Assembly (NCBI RefSeq): GCF_900156645.1
Contig: NZ_FTOC01000003.1
Location: 1 to 64,000 of the forward strand
Length of the DNA stretch: 64,000 nucleotides
Origin: Salimicrobium flavidum
GTDB lineage: Bacteria; Bacillota; Bacilli; Bacillales; Halobacillaceae
Direction: 5' to 3'
Shown: positions 17,159 through 27,012 of the stretch, piece by piece
Layout of the letters: each line of letters starts with the position of its first letter
Position numbering within the stretch: the stretch's first letter is position 1
The notes under the pieces: model-generated
What the model was told of the DNA's origin: nothing
Seen by the model: the letters and a program-made list of their open reading frames with translations, nothing else
Database searches by the model: none
Program-made: the position numbers and the translations under genes

Positions 17159-17985
17159 AAAATCGCATGAGTCCTATGAAAAAAATACTTCTGTATACGT
17201 TTCTCTCTGTCGGAGTAGTCGTTTCTGTTTTCCCTTTCTACTGGATGTTCGTCGGGGCGACGAACCCTTCTGGAGAAATTTTTAATATACCCCCCAACTT
17301 TCTTCCAGGGACCCATGGGTGGGAGAACTTCAAAAATTTGAATGAGAATATCGGAATCATCAGAGTCATGGGTAACTCGCTGTTCATCACTATATCATTT
17401 ACAGCGTTATCCACCCTCATCTGTACCGCAGCGGGATATGCTTTTGCAAAATTCCGGTTCAAGGGTCGGAATCAGATATTCTTCATGCTTCTGGTAGCGA
17501 TCATGATTCCTTACCATGTAACGCTTATCCCGTTGTTCGAAATCTTTTCTGTGGTGAACTGGCTCAATACGTTCCAGGCAGTGATCTTACCGCAACTGTC
17601 CTATCCTTTCGCGATTTTCCTTATGCGTCAGAATATGCAGTCGATTCCCGATTCACTTCTTGAAGCCGCCCGTGTGGATGGGGCCGGAGAGTTTCACATC
17701 TTTTTCCGAATCGTACTTCCGGTTATGCGACCGGCGCTGGCTGCAGTAGCGATCTTTCTATTCATGTTCCAGTGGAATAATTTCATCTGGCCACTAGTGG
17801 TGCTGCAGTCTCAGGAGATGTACACATTCCCTGTGGCGCTATCAAGTCTCGTGGGTATGTCCCGTATTGATTACGGACAGGTGATGATGGGTACAACCCT
17901 TTCGACATTACCTATTATGATATTCTTCCTTCTCCTGCAGAAGCAGTTCATTTCAGGGATCCTCGGTGGTTCCGTCAAAGAATAG
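17155..17985 (+). CDS. Sugar ABC transporter permease (MalG type)
   Basis: The partner membrane subunit (276 residues, six membrane segments). The contact loop is EAARVDGAGEFHIFFRIVLP around residue 170. It begins in the ATGA overlap with the preceding gene and ends 11 bases before the alpha-galactosidase gene. No ATP-binding gene exists in this locus, so the pair probably uses a shared ATPase of the MsmX type encoded elsewhere. Confidence 0.92.
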   Translation: MKNRMSPMKKILLYTFLSVGVVVSVFPFYWMFVGATNPSGEIFNIPPNFLPGTHGWENFKNLNENIGIIRVMGNSLFITISFTALSTLICTAAGYAFAKFRFKGRNQIFFMLLVAIMIPYHVTLIPLFEIFSVVNWLNTFQAVILPQLSYPFAIFLMRQNMQSIPDSLLEAARVDGAGEFHIFFRIVLPVMRPALAAVAIFLFMFQWNNFIWPLVVLQSQEMYTFPVALSSLVGMSRIDYGQVMMGTTLSTLPIMIFFLLLQKQFISGILGGSVKE

Positions 17986-17996
17986 GAGGACAGGCT

Positions 17997-20240
17997 ATGA
18001 TATTCACAGAGAATGGTGTGTTCCATCTGACGAATGGTTCCGTCAGTTATATCTTCAATATCATGAAAAATGGTCAGTTGGGTCATTTATATTATGGAAA
18101 AGCTATGCGGCCTGGAAGAGATTACAGTCATCTCGGGCCCCGTGATAACGTAAACCCGAATACAAGCCACGCTTTCTCAGGGGACCAGTCATTCTCGCTT
18201 GAAACAGCGGCTCAGGAATATCCTGTGTATGGTAAAGGGGATTTCAGAGAAGCGGCGGTGCTGATCGAGGGACCCGATGGGGAGATTATTGCTGATTTCA
18301 TTTATCAAGGTCACAAGATTATAGAAGGAAAACCGCAAATGGGGACTTTGCCTTCTACTTATGTGCAAGACGATCAGGAAGCGAAGACTATGGTAGTGAC
18401 GATGGAAGATGAAAAGAGTCGCGTGAAAGTCCAGTTACTCTACACCATATTCGCTGAACTGCCGGTAATCACTAGAAGTGTAAAAGTACTGAACCACGGA
18501 GGATCAGCAGTAGAAATCAAAAGGCTGCTTTCGCTAAGCGTAGATTTTCCGGAGGACCACTATGAAATGCTTCATCTTTCCGGTGCCTGGGCCCGGGAGA
18601 GATATGTAACGACAAGAACGCTGGCCCCCGGTATTCAGAGAATATCAAGTCAAAGGGGAAGTAGTTCTCATCAGCACAACCCGTTCCTTGCGTTAAAGCG
18701 TCCTCAGGCAACAGAGCACACCGGGGAAGTGATCGGTATGAACTTCATCTATAGCGGAAATTTTTTATCTCAGGCGGAGGTCGATCACTACAGAACAACG
18801 AGGATCCAGATGGGAATCCACCCCGACAGATTTTCCTGGCGGCTTGAGCCGCAGGAAACGTTCGAAGCTCCAGAAGCGGTGCTCGCTTATTCGGAAGAAG
18901 GATTGAATGGACTGAGCCAGGCGATGCATAAGTTGACCTACCGGCATATTATTTCAAAGCGTTGGCAAAAGGAAAATCGACCTGTGCTCATCAATAACTG
19001 GGAAGCGACTTACTTCGACTTCAACGAGGACAAACTCGTGACTTTTGCGAAAGAAGCCAAAGAGTTGGGAATAGATATGTTCGTCCTTGATGACGGATGG
19101 TTCGGCCAAAGGAATGATGATTCTACCTCCCTTGGAGACTGGTTCACTGATAAATCGAAACTCCCTGATGGGGTAGGGGCTCTTGCAGAACGGATCAAAG
19201 GGGAGGGTCTACAGTTCGGATTGTGGTTCGAACCTGAAATGATCAGCCCAAATAGTGGACTCGGTCACGAGCACCCGGAATGGATGATAGGGAAAGATGA
19301 TCGGCATCGTACCCTCGGACGGAACCAGTATGTACTTGATTTTTCGAATCCTGAAGTCGTCGATCATTTGTACTCACGGATGAGTGCAATCATCGAAGAG
19401 ACAGGATTGACTTATATCAAATGGGATATGAACCGTAATATTACAGAGCCTTATTCCATGTATTTATCCAGACAGGGAGAGTTCTTTCATCGCTATATAC
19501 TCGGTGTCTATGATTTATATGAACGACTCACATCCAAGTACCCGGAGGTTTTATTCGAATCTTGTGCTGGTGGTGGTGGGAGATTTGATCTTGGGATGAT
19601 GTATTACGCTCCACAGGCGTGGGCGAGTGATAATACGGATGCTGTCGATAGGCTCAAAATCCAGTACGGTACTTCGGTCGCCTACCCGTTATCTTCCATA
19701 GGGTCCCACGTGTCCGCGGTCCCCAATCACCAGACGTTGCGAGAGAACTCTTTAGCATTCCGCGCAGCGGTCGCTTATTTCGGTACGTTCGGTTTCGAGC
19801 TCGACCCGGAACGTTTATCCAAGGAGGATAAAAGAACAGTACAGAAGCAAATAGCTGATTATAAACGGATTCAGCCATTGATCCATAACGGGTTGTTCTA
19901 TCGTCTGTCGAGTCCTTTTGAAACTGATATTACAGCCTGGATGATTTATGACAGTATCACAGGTGACGGCATCGTGGGGTGGTATAAACCTTTCGCGTCC
20001 CCGAATCCCGAGAATGATCAGCGTCTTCGTCTGGTCGGCCTTGAGGAAGAAGTGCTTTACGAAGTGGATGACCGGAAGTTTTATGGCGATGAGCTGATGT
20101 ATGCAGGAATAGATACAGGAGTAGAATTCAATGGCGCCAATCATACTGAAATGACTCGCGGAGGAGACGAGCAGTTCTGTTTATTTTTCATAAAACGCGT
20201 TTCAAAGAAAGGAGGAGGGTCTCGTGGAAAAGCTTTATAA
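17997..20240 (+). CDS. Alpha-galactosidase, GH36
   Basis: Hydrolyses terminal alpha-1,6-galactose from melibiose, raffinose and similar sugars in the cytoplasm (747 residues; no signal peptide). An N-terminal beta-sandwich (about 1-325) precedes a TIM barrel: FVLDDGWFGQRNDD, then the nucleophile Asp477 in KWDMNR, SCAGGGGRFD, and the acid/base Asp545 in WASDNTDA. Length and motifs fit bacterial GH36 group enzymes (AgaA/RafA type). It is translationally coupled to galK (17-base overlap), which links release of galactose to its phosphorylation. Confidence 0.95.
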   Translation: MIFTENGVFHLTNGSVSYIFNIMKNGQLGHLYYGKAMRPGRDYSHLGPRDNVNPNTSHAFSGDQSFSLETAAQEYPVYGKGDFREAAVLIEGPDGEIIADFIYQGHKIIEGKPQMGTLPSTYVQDDQEAKTMVVTMEDEKSRVKVQLLYTIFAELPVITRSVKVLNHGGSAVEIKRLLSLSVDFPEDHYEMLHLSGAWARERYVTTRTLAPGIQRISSQRGSSSHQHNPFLALKRPQATEHTGEVIGMNFIYSGNFLSQAEVDHYRTTRIQMGIHPDRFSWRLEPQETFEAPEAVLAYSEEGLNGLSQAMHKLTYRHIISKRWQKENRPVLINNWEATYFDFNEDKLVTFAKEAKELGIDMFVLDDGWFGQRNDDSTSLGDWFTDKSKLPDGVGALAERIKGEGLQFGLWFEPEMISPNSGLGHEHPEWMIGKDDRHRTLGRNQYVLDFSNPEVVDHLYSRMSAIIEETGLTYIKWDMNRNITEPYSMYLSRQGEFFHRYILGVYDLYERLTSKYPEVLFESCAGGGGRFDLGMMYYAPQAWASDNTDAVDRLKIQYGTSVAYPLSSIGSHVSAVPNHQTLRENSLAFRAAVAYFGTFGFELDPERLSKEDKRTVQKQIADYKRIQPLIHNGLFYRLSSPFETDITAWMIYDSITGDGIVGWYKPFASPNPENDQRLRLVGLEEEVLYEVDDRKFYGDELMYAGIDTGVEFNGANHTEMTRGGDEQFCLFFIKRVSKKGGGSRGKAL

Positions 20241-21396
20241 TGAATTCAGAAAAATATACGGAGACGGGGGAGCGATTTCACTCTTTTTCGCCCCTGGTCG
20301 CGTCAATTTGATCGGGGAACATACAGATTATAATGGAGGTTATGTGTTTCCCTGCGCTTTGAGCCTGGGGACGTACGTGGCAGTCCGTAAACGTACCGAT
20401 TCGAAAGTTCAATGGTACTCCATGAATTTTGAAAAAATCGGAGTGATTTCCTCCGACCTTGAAGATCTGCATTATTCTGAAGCAGATGACTGGGCGAATT
20501 ACCCTAAAGGTGTCATCGAGATATTCCGGAGGGAAGGATATCGGATCGAGGAAGGACTCGACATTCTCTATTACGGCAATATTCCGAATGGAGCAGGGCT
20601 TTCTTCCTCTGCTTCTATAGAACTTGTGACAGCTGTGCTGTTGAAGGATTTGTATGATTTCCGTATTGATATGCTTACCATGATCCAGATATCCCAAAAG
20701 GCAGAGAATGAGTTCGTAGGGGTGAACTGTGGCATTATGGATCAGTTCGCTGTCGGATTGGGGAAACAAAATCACGCGTTGCTTCTGGATTGTGACACGT
20801 TGGAGTTCGAAAAAGTTCCTGTGGAGCTGGGGGAGTATCAGCTTATCATCGCTAATACGAATAAGCGCAGAGGTCTTGCGGATTCCAAATACAATGAAAG
20901 ACGTATGGAATGTGAACATGCATTGCAACAGTTGCAGAAGGAACTGGGTATCAGGAATCTGGGGGAGGTTGACATTGAAACATTCGAATCCTTCCGGCAC
21001 CTGATCAAGAATCCCGAGCAGGTGAAGCGGGCCAGACACGTCGTCTACGAAAATCACCGTACGAAAAAAGCTGCGGAGAAACTCACGAACCATGACCTTG
21101 AAGGGTTTGGGAAAATGATGAATGAATCCCACATTTCTTTGCGTGATGATTATGAAGTCACAGGCACGGAACTGGATGCTCTGGTGGAAGCAGCCTGGGA
21201 GCACGGGGCTCTGGGTGCTAGGATGACAGGTGCAGGATTTGGCGGATGTACCATCAATATCGTAGAACGATCCCGAAAGGAAGAATTCTTTCAGGAAGTC
21301 CGTAAGCAATATAAAGAAAAGACTGGTCTCGACGCTGAATTTTATGCCGTGGAAATCGGAGATGGAGCAAAAAAAATAGAGGGGGTGACGCAATGA
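20224..21396 (+). CDS. galK: Galactokinase
   Basis: Phosphorylates galactose to galactose-1-phosphate, the first Leloir step. It is a GHMP kinase of 390 residues: the galactokinase signature GRVNLIGEHTDYNGGYVFP lies at residues 26-44, the ATP loop is NGAGLSSSAS, and motif 3 is GARMTGAGFGGCT. GTG start 20224 is preceded by AAAGGAGGAG within the end of the alpha-galactosidase gene. It overlaps galE by 4 bases. Confidence 0.97.
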   Translation: MEKLYNEFRKIYGDGGAISLFFAPGRVNLIGEHTDYNGGYVFPCALSLGTYVAVRKRTDSKVQWYSMNFEKIGVISSDLEDLHYSEADDWANYPKGVIEIFRREGYRIEEGLDILYYGNIPNGAGLSSSASIELVTAVLLKDLYDFRIDMLTMIQISQKAENEFVGVNCGIMDQFAVGLGKQNHALLLDCDTLEFEKVPVELGEYQLIIANTNKRRGLADSKYNERRMECEHALQQLQKELGIRNLGEVDIETFESFRHLIKNPEQVKRARHVVYENHRTKKAAEKLTNHDLEGFGKMMNESHISLRDDYEVTGTELDALVEAAWEHGALGARMTGAGFGGCTINIVERSRKEEFFQEVRKQYKEKTGLDAEFYAVEIGDGAKKIEGVTQ

Positions 21397-22382
21397 CTAC
21401 TCTCGTTTGTGGAGGAGCGGGGTATATAGGCAGTCATGCTGTGGCACATTTGCTGGACCGGGGGGCATCGGTCGTAGTTCTGGATAATTTGCAAAAAGGT
21501 CACCGCCGCGCCGTACTCGATGGCGCCCATTTTTACGAAGGAGATTTACGCGACGAGTCCCTCCTCGATAAGGTGTTCGAAGAGAACCGCATCGATGATG
21601 TCTTACATTTTGCAGCTGATTCATTGGTCGGCGAGAGCATGGAAGACCCTCTCCGCTACTACAATAATAATGTCGGCGGAACGATTGCGCTCGTTGACGC
21701 GATGGTGAGGCACGGGGTGAAGCGGATCGTGTTTTCTTCCACCGCAGCCGTTTACGGAGAACCTGAAAGGATTCCCGTCCAGGAGTCGGACTCGACTATT
21801 CCTACGAACACTTACGGAGAAACGAAGCTTACGATGGAGAAAATGCTGAAATGGGTGGAAAAAGCCCATGACATCAACTATACCGTGTTACGCTACTTCA
21901 ATGTCGCAGGCGCCGATCCGAAAGGGAGGATCGGTGAGGACCATAATCCTGAGACCCATCTGATTCCCATTGTTCTGGAAGTCGCACAGGGAAAAAGAGA
22001 AAAGATCATGATTTACGGGGACGACTACCCGACCCCTGATGGCACCTGTATCCGTGATTATATTCATGTGACTGACCTGGTCACTGCCCATCTGGCTGCA
22101 TTGGAACGGTTGGAAAAAGGACGGGGGAGCGCTATCTTCAATCTCGGAAATGGTGAAGGGTTCAGTGTGAAAGAGGTAATTGAAACAGCCCGGAAGGTCA
22201 CGGAGAGGGACATCCCTATGGAGGTGGCTCCGAGACGGGAAGGAGATCCTGCTCGGTTGGTTGCATCTTCCTCTCTCGCTATGGAAGAGCTTGAATGGAA
22301 ACCTGCATACAGCAATCTGGAACAGATTATAGGAACTGCGTGGGAATGGTTCGAAACGCACCCGGACGGTTATCTGAAGTGA
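21393..22382 (+). CDS. galE: UDP-glucose 4-epimerase
   Basis: Interconverts UDP-galactose and UDP-glucose using bound NAD. It is an extended short-chain dehydrogenase of 329 residues with the NAD motif GGAGYIGSH (residues 7-15), the FSSTAAVYG strand carrying the catalytic Ser, and YGETK (catalytic Tyr-x3-Lys). It starts in the galK stop overlap and ends 13 bases before galT. Confidence 0.97.
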   Translation: MTTLVCGGAGYIGSHAVAHLLDRGASVVVLDNLQKGHRRAVLDGAHFYEGDLRDESLLDKVFEENRIDDVLHFAADSLVGESMEDPLRYYNNNVGGTIALVDAMVRHGVKRIVFSSTAAVYGEPERIPVQESDSTIPTNTYGETKLTMEKMLKWVEKAHDINYTVLRYFNVAGADPKGRIGEDHNPETHLIPIVLEVAQGKREKIMIYGDDYPTPDGTCIRDYIHVTDLVTAHLAALERLEKGRGSAIFNLGNGEGFSVKEVIETARKVTERDIPMEVAPRREGDPARLVASSSLAMEELEWKPAYSNLEQIIGTAWEWFETHPDGYLK

Positions 22383-22395
22383 GGAGAGGAGAATT

Positions 22396-23922
22396 ATGCG
22401 AATCTATCAGTTGATTGATGCACTGGTTGAATACGGAGTATCGAAAGGGTTGATTTCTGTTTGGGACATCGATTATTCGAGAAATCGTCTGTTTCATCTT
22501 TTTGGTCAAAACGGGACAGAATTCTCCGAGTATGCGAATGTTCCTGAAGACGCTTCGGAACTACTGCGGGAGATGATCGATTATGCCGTAGCCAGAGGAC
22601 TGGTGGAAGAAGATACTGAAACGGAAAGAGATCTCTTCGATGCCAAAATCATGAACTGTCTCATGCCCCGGCCCTCTGAAGTGATAAAAAATTTCTATCA
22701 TCGTTATGAAACCATCGGTCCTGTAGCAGCAACGGACTTTTTTTATCATTTATCCGAAGCATCCCATTACATCCGGACTGATCGCATCGCTAAAAACAAG
22801 GAATGGATCAGTGAAACGGCCTATGGAAATATGGAAATCACTATCAATCTATCGAAACCGGAAAAGGATCCGAAGGCTATAGCGGCTGCCAGACTTACCG
22901 GGGAAGATGAAAAATATCCGAAATGTCTGCTTTGTAAAGAGAATGTCGGATACGCAGGCAGACTGGATCATCCAGCTCGTGATAATCACAGAATCGTTCC
23001 GGTGGAGTTGGAGGGGGAGGAATGGTTCTTCCAGTATTCTCCCTACGTCTATTATGGGGAGCATGCCATCGTTCTTTCCAGAGAGCATCGACCGATGAAG
23101 ATTTCCAGGGACGGGTTCGATCGTCTGTTGGGTTTTGTAGAACAATTTCCACATTATTTTGTCGGTTCGAATGCAGACCTTCCTATTGTGGGTGGATCCA
23201 TCTTATCTCATGACCATTTTCAGGGGGGCCGTCATGATTTTCCGATGGCAAAAGCTCCTGTTGAAGAATGGTTCCGTTCTGAGAAACATCCGGAGGTCCA
23301 TCTCGGTATCGTTCAATGGCCGATGTCCGTCATCCGTCTGCGCAGTGAGGACAGGTACCTTCTTTCTGAAGCAGGGGAGGATATTCTTGATATGTGGCGT
23401 TCCTATTCGGATGAAAAAGTGGGTATTCAAGCGGAATCAGAAGGGGAACGGCATAACACGATTACACCGATAGCAAGGAAACGCGACAGTTCCTTCGAGC
23501 TTGATCTGGTCCTTCGTAACAATAGAGTGAGTGATCGTTATCCTCACGGCATATTTCATCCTCATGAAGAAGTCCATCATATAAAAAAAGAAAATATCGG
23601 ATTGATTGAAGTGATGGGACTGGCGGTTTTGCCGGGAAGATTGGTTCATGAACTCGACAGTCTAGCGGCATATATCAGAAATGATGATTGGGAAACAAGA
23701 GCGGAACAAGACGATAATACAGCCAAACACGTCCCCTGGGTGAAAGAATTCATCAATCAGGAAATGATGGATGGAGAGACGATTCATCTTGTATTGCAAA
23801 GAGAAGTAGGGAAACGGTTTTCGCAGGTTTTGGAAGATGCAGGGGTGTTCAAGCGGAATGAGGAAGGGAAAGAGGCTTTTCACCGTTTTCTGAAGGTAGT
23901 GCAGCAGAAAGGAAGTAGCTGA
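22396..23922 (+). CDS. galT: Galactose-1-phosphate uridylyltransferase (Firmicutes type)
   Basis: Exchanges UMP between UDP-glucose and galactose-1-phosphate, completing the Leloir pathway. At 508 residues it belongs to the long GalT class of Firmicutes. The segment GGSILSHDHFQGGRH carries the histidines of the active site, and the cysteine pair KCLLC lies near residue 177. GGAGAGGAG precedes ATG 22396. The stop shares one base with the ATG of the next gene. Confidence 0.95.
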   Translation: MRIYQLIDALVEYGVSKGLISVWDIDYSRNRLFHLFGQNGTEFSEYANVPEDASELLREMIDYAVARGLVEEDTETERDLFDAKIMNCLMPRPSEVIKNFYHRYETIGPVAATDFFYHLSEASHYIRTDRIAKNKEWISETAYGNMEITINLSKPEKDPKAIAAARLTGEDEKYPKCLLCKENVGYAGRLDHPARDNHRIVPVELEGEEWFFQYSPYVYYGEHAIVLSREHRPMKISRDGFDRLLGFVEQFPHYFVGSNADLPIVGGSILSHDHFQGGRHDFPMAKAPVEEWFRSEKHPEVHLGIVQWPMSVIRLRSEDRYLLSEAGEDILDMWRSYSDEKVGIQAESEGERHNTITPIARKRDSSFELDLVLRNNRVSDRYPHGIFHPHEEVHHIKKENIGLIEVMGLAVLPGRLVHELDSLAAYIRNDDWETRAEQDDNTAKHVPWVKEFINQEMMDGETIHLVLQREVGKRFSQVLEDAGVFKRNEEGKEAFHRFLKVVQQKGSS

Positions 23923-24869
23923 TGGAACAGACATTCTCTTGGAAGATGACAACATATAAAGGTTTAGAGGGAATCGAGTTGGATAACGAACATATAACGT
24001 GCGTCATTCTTCCTTCTTACGGAGGGAAGATGGTCAGCTTGTATGATAAAGAAGCGGACTATGAATGGCTTTATCAATCCGATGAAGAGCTTGTGGTTCC
24101 TCCTTACGGTGCGGATTTTTCGGATTATGATTCCAGTGGCTTCGATGAAATGTTTCCGGGGATTGATGAAGGTCCGCATCCTACTATTGATCATACTGTT
24201 CCCGATCACGGCGAAGTTTGGACAATGCCCTGGTCCTGGAAAGAGGAAAATGGGACGTTCAAACTCGAAGTCACCAGTCCGGTATTTCCCTATACTTTGA
24301 AAAAGGAAATCAAATTGATGACCAAAGGGTTGTTGATTACATATGAAGCGATCAACCACAGTGCTCAAGCTTTCCCCTTCATATGGACGGCCCATGCACT
24401 TTTGAATATGGACGAGGCTACGGAGATAAGTGTGCCGGAGCATTTAAAGTCGATAATGAATGTGGAAAAAGCCACACATCATCTCGGATCGTGGGGCACT
24501 CCTCATACCTATCCGGTGACTCAGTCGAGGAAGACTGGCACATCCATAGACCTTTCCAAATTGGAACCCCGTGAAGATAAAACGATAGAGAAATTCTATT
24601 TCACAGAGCGATTGGATAAGGGAAACTGTGCCATAGTGCAAAAAGATATAAAGCGTACACTCACCTATGAATTCCCTGAAGATCAAGTACCATACCTTGG
24701 GGTCTGGAAAAACAGAGGAGGATACAGGGGAGAATATAACGTAGCTTTGGAACCGTGTACAGGAGTTTATGATGATGTATATATCGCTGACAAAATTGAC
24801 AAGGTGTCGAAAATCCCTGCCGCTGGGACATACGAATGGACTTTGAAATTAGAAGTGGGAGGAATATAA
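23922..24869 (+). CDS. Aldose 1-epimerase (mutarotase)-like protein
   Basis: A galactose-mutarotase-fold protein of 315 residues. It begins with the family strand ITCVILPSYGGKMVSLYD (residues 20-37), continues with SSGFDEMFPGID and contains FIWTAHALLN, whose His fits the catalytic position. It probably converts beta-galactose released by the GH42 enzyme to the alpha anomer used by galactokinase, though relatives act on other sugars. It is coupled by a one-base stop/start overlap to galT and abuts the GH42 gene directly. Confidence 0.82.
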   Translation: MEQTFSWKMTTYKGLEGIELDNEHITCVILPSYGGKMVSLYDKEADYEWLYQSDEELVVPPYGADFSDYDSSGFDEMFPGIDEGPHPTIDHTVPDHGEVWTMPWSWKEENGTFKLEVTSPVFPYTLKKEIKLMTKGLLITYEAINHSAQAFPFIWTAHALLNMDEATEISVPEHLKSIMNVEKATHHLGSWGTPHTYPVTQSRKTGTSIDLSKLEPREDKTIEKFYFTERLDKGNCAIVQKDIKRTLTYEFPEDQVPYLGVWKNRGGYRGEYNVALEPCTGVYDDVYIADKIDKVSKIPAAGTYEWTLKLEVGGI

Positions 24870-26822
24870 ATGACGTATCTCGGTGTTGATTATTATCCGG
24901 AGCATTGGCCTATCAGTAAAATGGAGGAGGATTTGGAAGGAATCAAAGGATTGGGAGCGAATATCATCCGGATCGGTGAGTTCGCTTGGCATAACATGGA
25001 GCCGAGAGAAGGGGAGTTCAATTTTTCTTTTTTTGACGGGGTGGTAGCCGAAGCGAAGAAGAAAAATATGAAAGTCATGTTCGGTACACCTACAGCAACC
25101 TTTCCCGCCTGGCTTGCACAAAAACACCCCTCCATATTTTCAGAAGATGAATACGGAAATAAGAAGGCATTTGGAGGGCGAAGACAGTATTGTTTCAACT
25201 CCGAAAAATATCGTGAGTATGCAGCAAGAATAACCGAAAAGCTTGTCAGTCATTATGCTGGCGAAGAAGCGATCATTTCCTGGCAAATCGATAATGAACT
25301 CGGTCATGAAGGAAGCGATCAGTGTTACTGCAATCAGTGTCATACAAAGTTTCAGGAATTTCTGAAGACGAAATATGCTTCGATCCACGAGCTGAATGAA
25401 GAGTGGGGCACTATTTTCTGGGGACAGACGTACAATGATTTTTCGGAGATTCCTGCCCCTAAGCCTACGGTCACTACGCATAATCCGAGTCTGAAACTGG
25501 AGTGGGCACGTTTTCGCTCTGCATCGGTGAACGGGTTCACTCATGAAATGACCCGCATTGTCCAGAAGAACAAAGGAGAAGATCAGGACGTTACGACGAA
25601 TGTGTCGGGAGGGTTCTTCGACAAATGGTTCGACCACCCGGAAAATCTCCAGCCGATGGATTATGTATCTTACGACAATTATCCAGTGTGGGGAGGGCTT
25701 GAAGAGCCGGTAGCACCGGAAGCTATAGCGATGACTCATGACTTCAACAGGGGGCTTCTCGATAAGAATTTTTGGATCGTCGAAGAATTGATGGGGGCTC
25801 AAGGTCATGATGTGATCGGCTATCTGCCTAGGCCGAATCAGGCAAAAATGTGGTCTTATCAGGCATTCGCTCATGGTTGTTCGAATATGCTCTATTTTCG
25901 GTGGAGAGGAATGACGAGAGGGGCCGAGCAGTTCTGTTACGGTGTCGTAGACCACGATGACGTCTATGGCAGGAAATACAGGGAAGTTCAGTCTGTGTTC
26001 CGGGATATCAGTAACTATGAGGAGGTGCTGAATTCTTCCATTGACTCCGAAGTGGCTGTTTTGTACGACTATGATAATATATGGTCGTGGAGAGCTCAGA
26101 TTCAGAGCGTCGATTTTGATTTCAATGAAGAACTTTTACGACTCTATCGACCTTTCTACAGAAAAAACATTCATGTAGATGTAATTCCGTCCGATCGGGA
26201 TTTTCAGAAGTACAAAGTGATTGTGCTGCCGGTTATGACCATCATCGAAGCCGAGTTGGCAGATCGATTGAAGAGATTTGCAGAACAAGGAGGAAGCATC
26301 ATCTTCTCCTTCCGTGCCGGTCTGAAAGATAAATCGAATAACCTTCGCTTAGGTCACGTCTTGCCTGGTCCTGTTCGTGACTTGGTCGGAGCGAGAGTTG
26401 AAGAGATCGAATCTCTGAATGCAGGGAAAGAATTATCACTAGGTGGGGTCGGAGAGTTTCATGACACTCCTGCGACAATTTCGGTATGGAGAGATCTATT
26501 AGTACCTGAGAAAGCAGAAGTACTTTATCGATATACAGATAAATTTTTCAGTGACTACGCCGCCCTCACGAAAAATGATTATGGGCGAGGGAGCGTGTAT
26601 TATGTCGGGGGAGGAATGAATGAAGCTCCTCTTGATAAGATCACAGAAGACATACTTGAAAACCATAAGATCGAGATGATAGAAACGGAAAAAGATGTGG
26701 AGGTCTATCGTCGATACTCGAGTGGGAAAGAATATCTTTTTGTCATGAATCATAGTGAAGAGGAAAAGGTATTCCAGGAGCATACGCTTGCTCCTTATGA
26801 AAGTAAAATCATCAACAAATAA
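24870..26822 (+). CDS. Beta-galactosidase, GH42
   Basis: Cytoplasmic beta-galactosidase of 650 residues, typical of GH42 (BgaB/GanA/LacZ-type of Bacillus and Geobacillus). The N-terminal signature is GVDYYPEHWP. The acid/base is Glu143 in WQIDNELGHE, and the nucleophile is probably Glu305 in WIVEELMG. Cys108, Cys152, Cys154 and Cys157 form the structural zinc site known in the family. Domain B (about 390-580) and a short C-terminal beta domain follow. No signal peptide is seen, so the substrate must be imported. It is the last gene of the operon and ends in a terminator. Confidence 0.95.
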   Translation: MTYLGVDYYPEHWPISKMEEDLEGIKGLGANIIRIGEFAWHNMEPREGEFNFSFFDGVVAEAKKKNMKVMFGTPTATFPAWLAQKHPSIFSEDEYGNKKAFGGRRQYCFNSEKYREYAARITEKLVSHYAGEEAIISWQIDNELGHEGSDQCYCNQCHTKFQEFLKTKYASIHELNEEWGTIFWGQTYNDFSEIPAPKPTVTTHNPSLKLEWARFRSASVNGFTHEMTRIVQKNKGEDQDVTTNVSGGFFDKWFDHPENLQPMDYVSYDNYPVWGGLEEPVAPEAIAMTHDFNRGLLDKNFWIVEELMGAQGHDVIGYLPRPNQAKMWSYQAFAHGCSNMLYFRWRGMTRGAEQFCYGVVDHDDVYGRKYREVQSVFRDISNYEEVLNSSIDSEVAVLYDYDNIWSWRAQIQSVDFDFNEELLRLYRPFYRKNIHVDVIPSDRDFQKYKVIVLPVMTIIEAELADRLKRFAEQGGSIIFSFRAGLKDKSNNLRLGHVLPGPVRDLVGARVEEIESLNAGKELSLGGVGEFHDTPATISVWRDLLVPEKAEVLYRYTDKFFSDYAALTKNDYGRGSVYYVGGGMNEAPLDKITEDILENHKIEMIETEKDVEVYRRYSSGKEYLFVMNHSEEEKVFQEHTLAPYESKIINK

Positions 26823-26829
26823 TCTTTAG

Positions 26830-26874
26830 AGCCTTTCTGTAAATCTCGTTGAGTGATCTGCAGAAAGGCTTTTT
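26830..26874 (+). terminator. Terminator of the galactoside operon
   Basis: A 10-bp stem AGCCTTTCTG with CAGAAAGGCT (26830-26839, 26861-26870) and a short T run. Confidence 0.85.
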
Positions 26875-26945
26875 AGTGATTAATGCAGTGAACTGAACAG
26901 GCCTGTCCACCTTCTCCTTGCCCCACATAAAGATGGGATAGAGAG

Positions 26946-26974
26946 TTAACTCCATAGTCGGAATTTGTTATAAT
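26946..26974 (+). promoter_or_regulatory. Promoter of the DUF2927 gene
   Basis: TTAACT, a 17-base spacer and TATAAT (26969-26974). Confidence 0.65.
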
Positions 26975-27012
26975 TTAAGGAAAGATTTACTTGATAGAGA
27001 GGGGCGTCGGTA

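Noticed and set aside
20278-21393. 371-codon open frame on the minus strand
   Set aside because: It is antisense to galK and has no recognisable motif or ribosome site.
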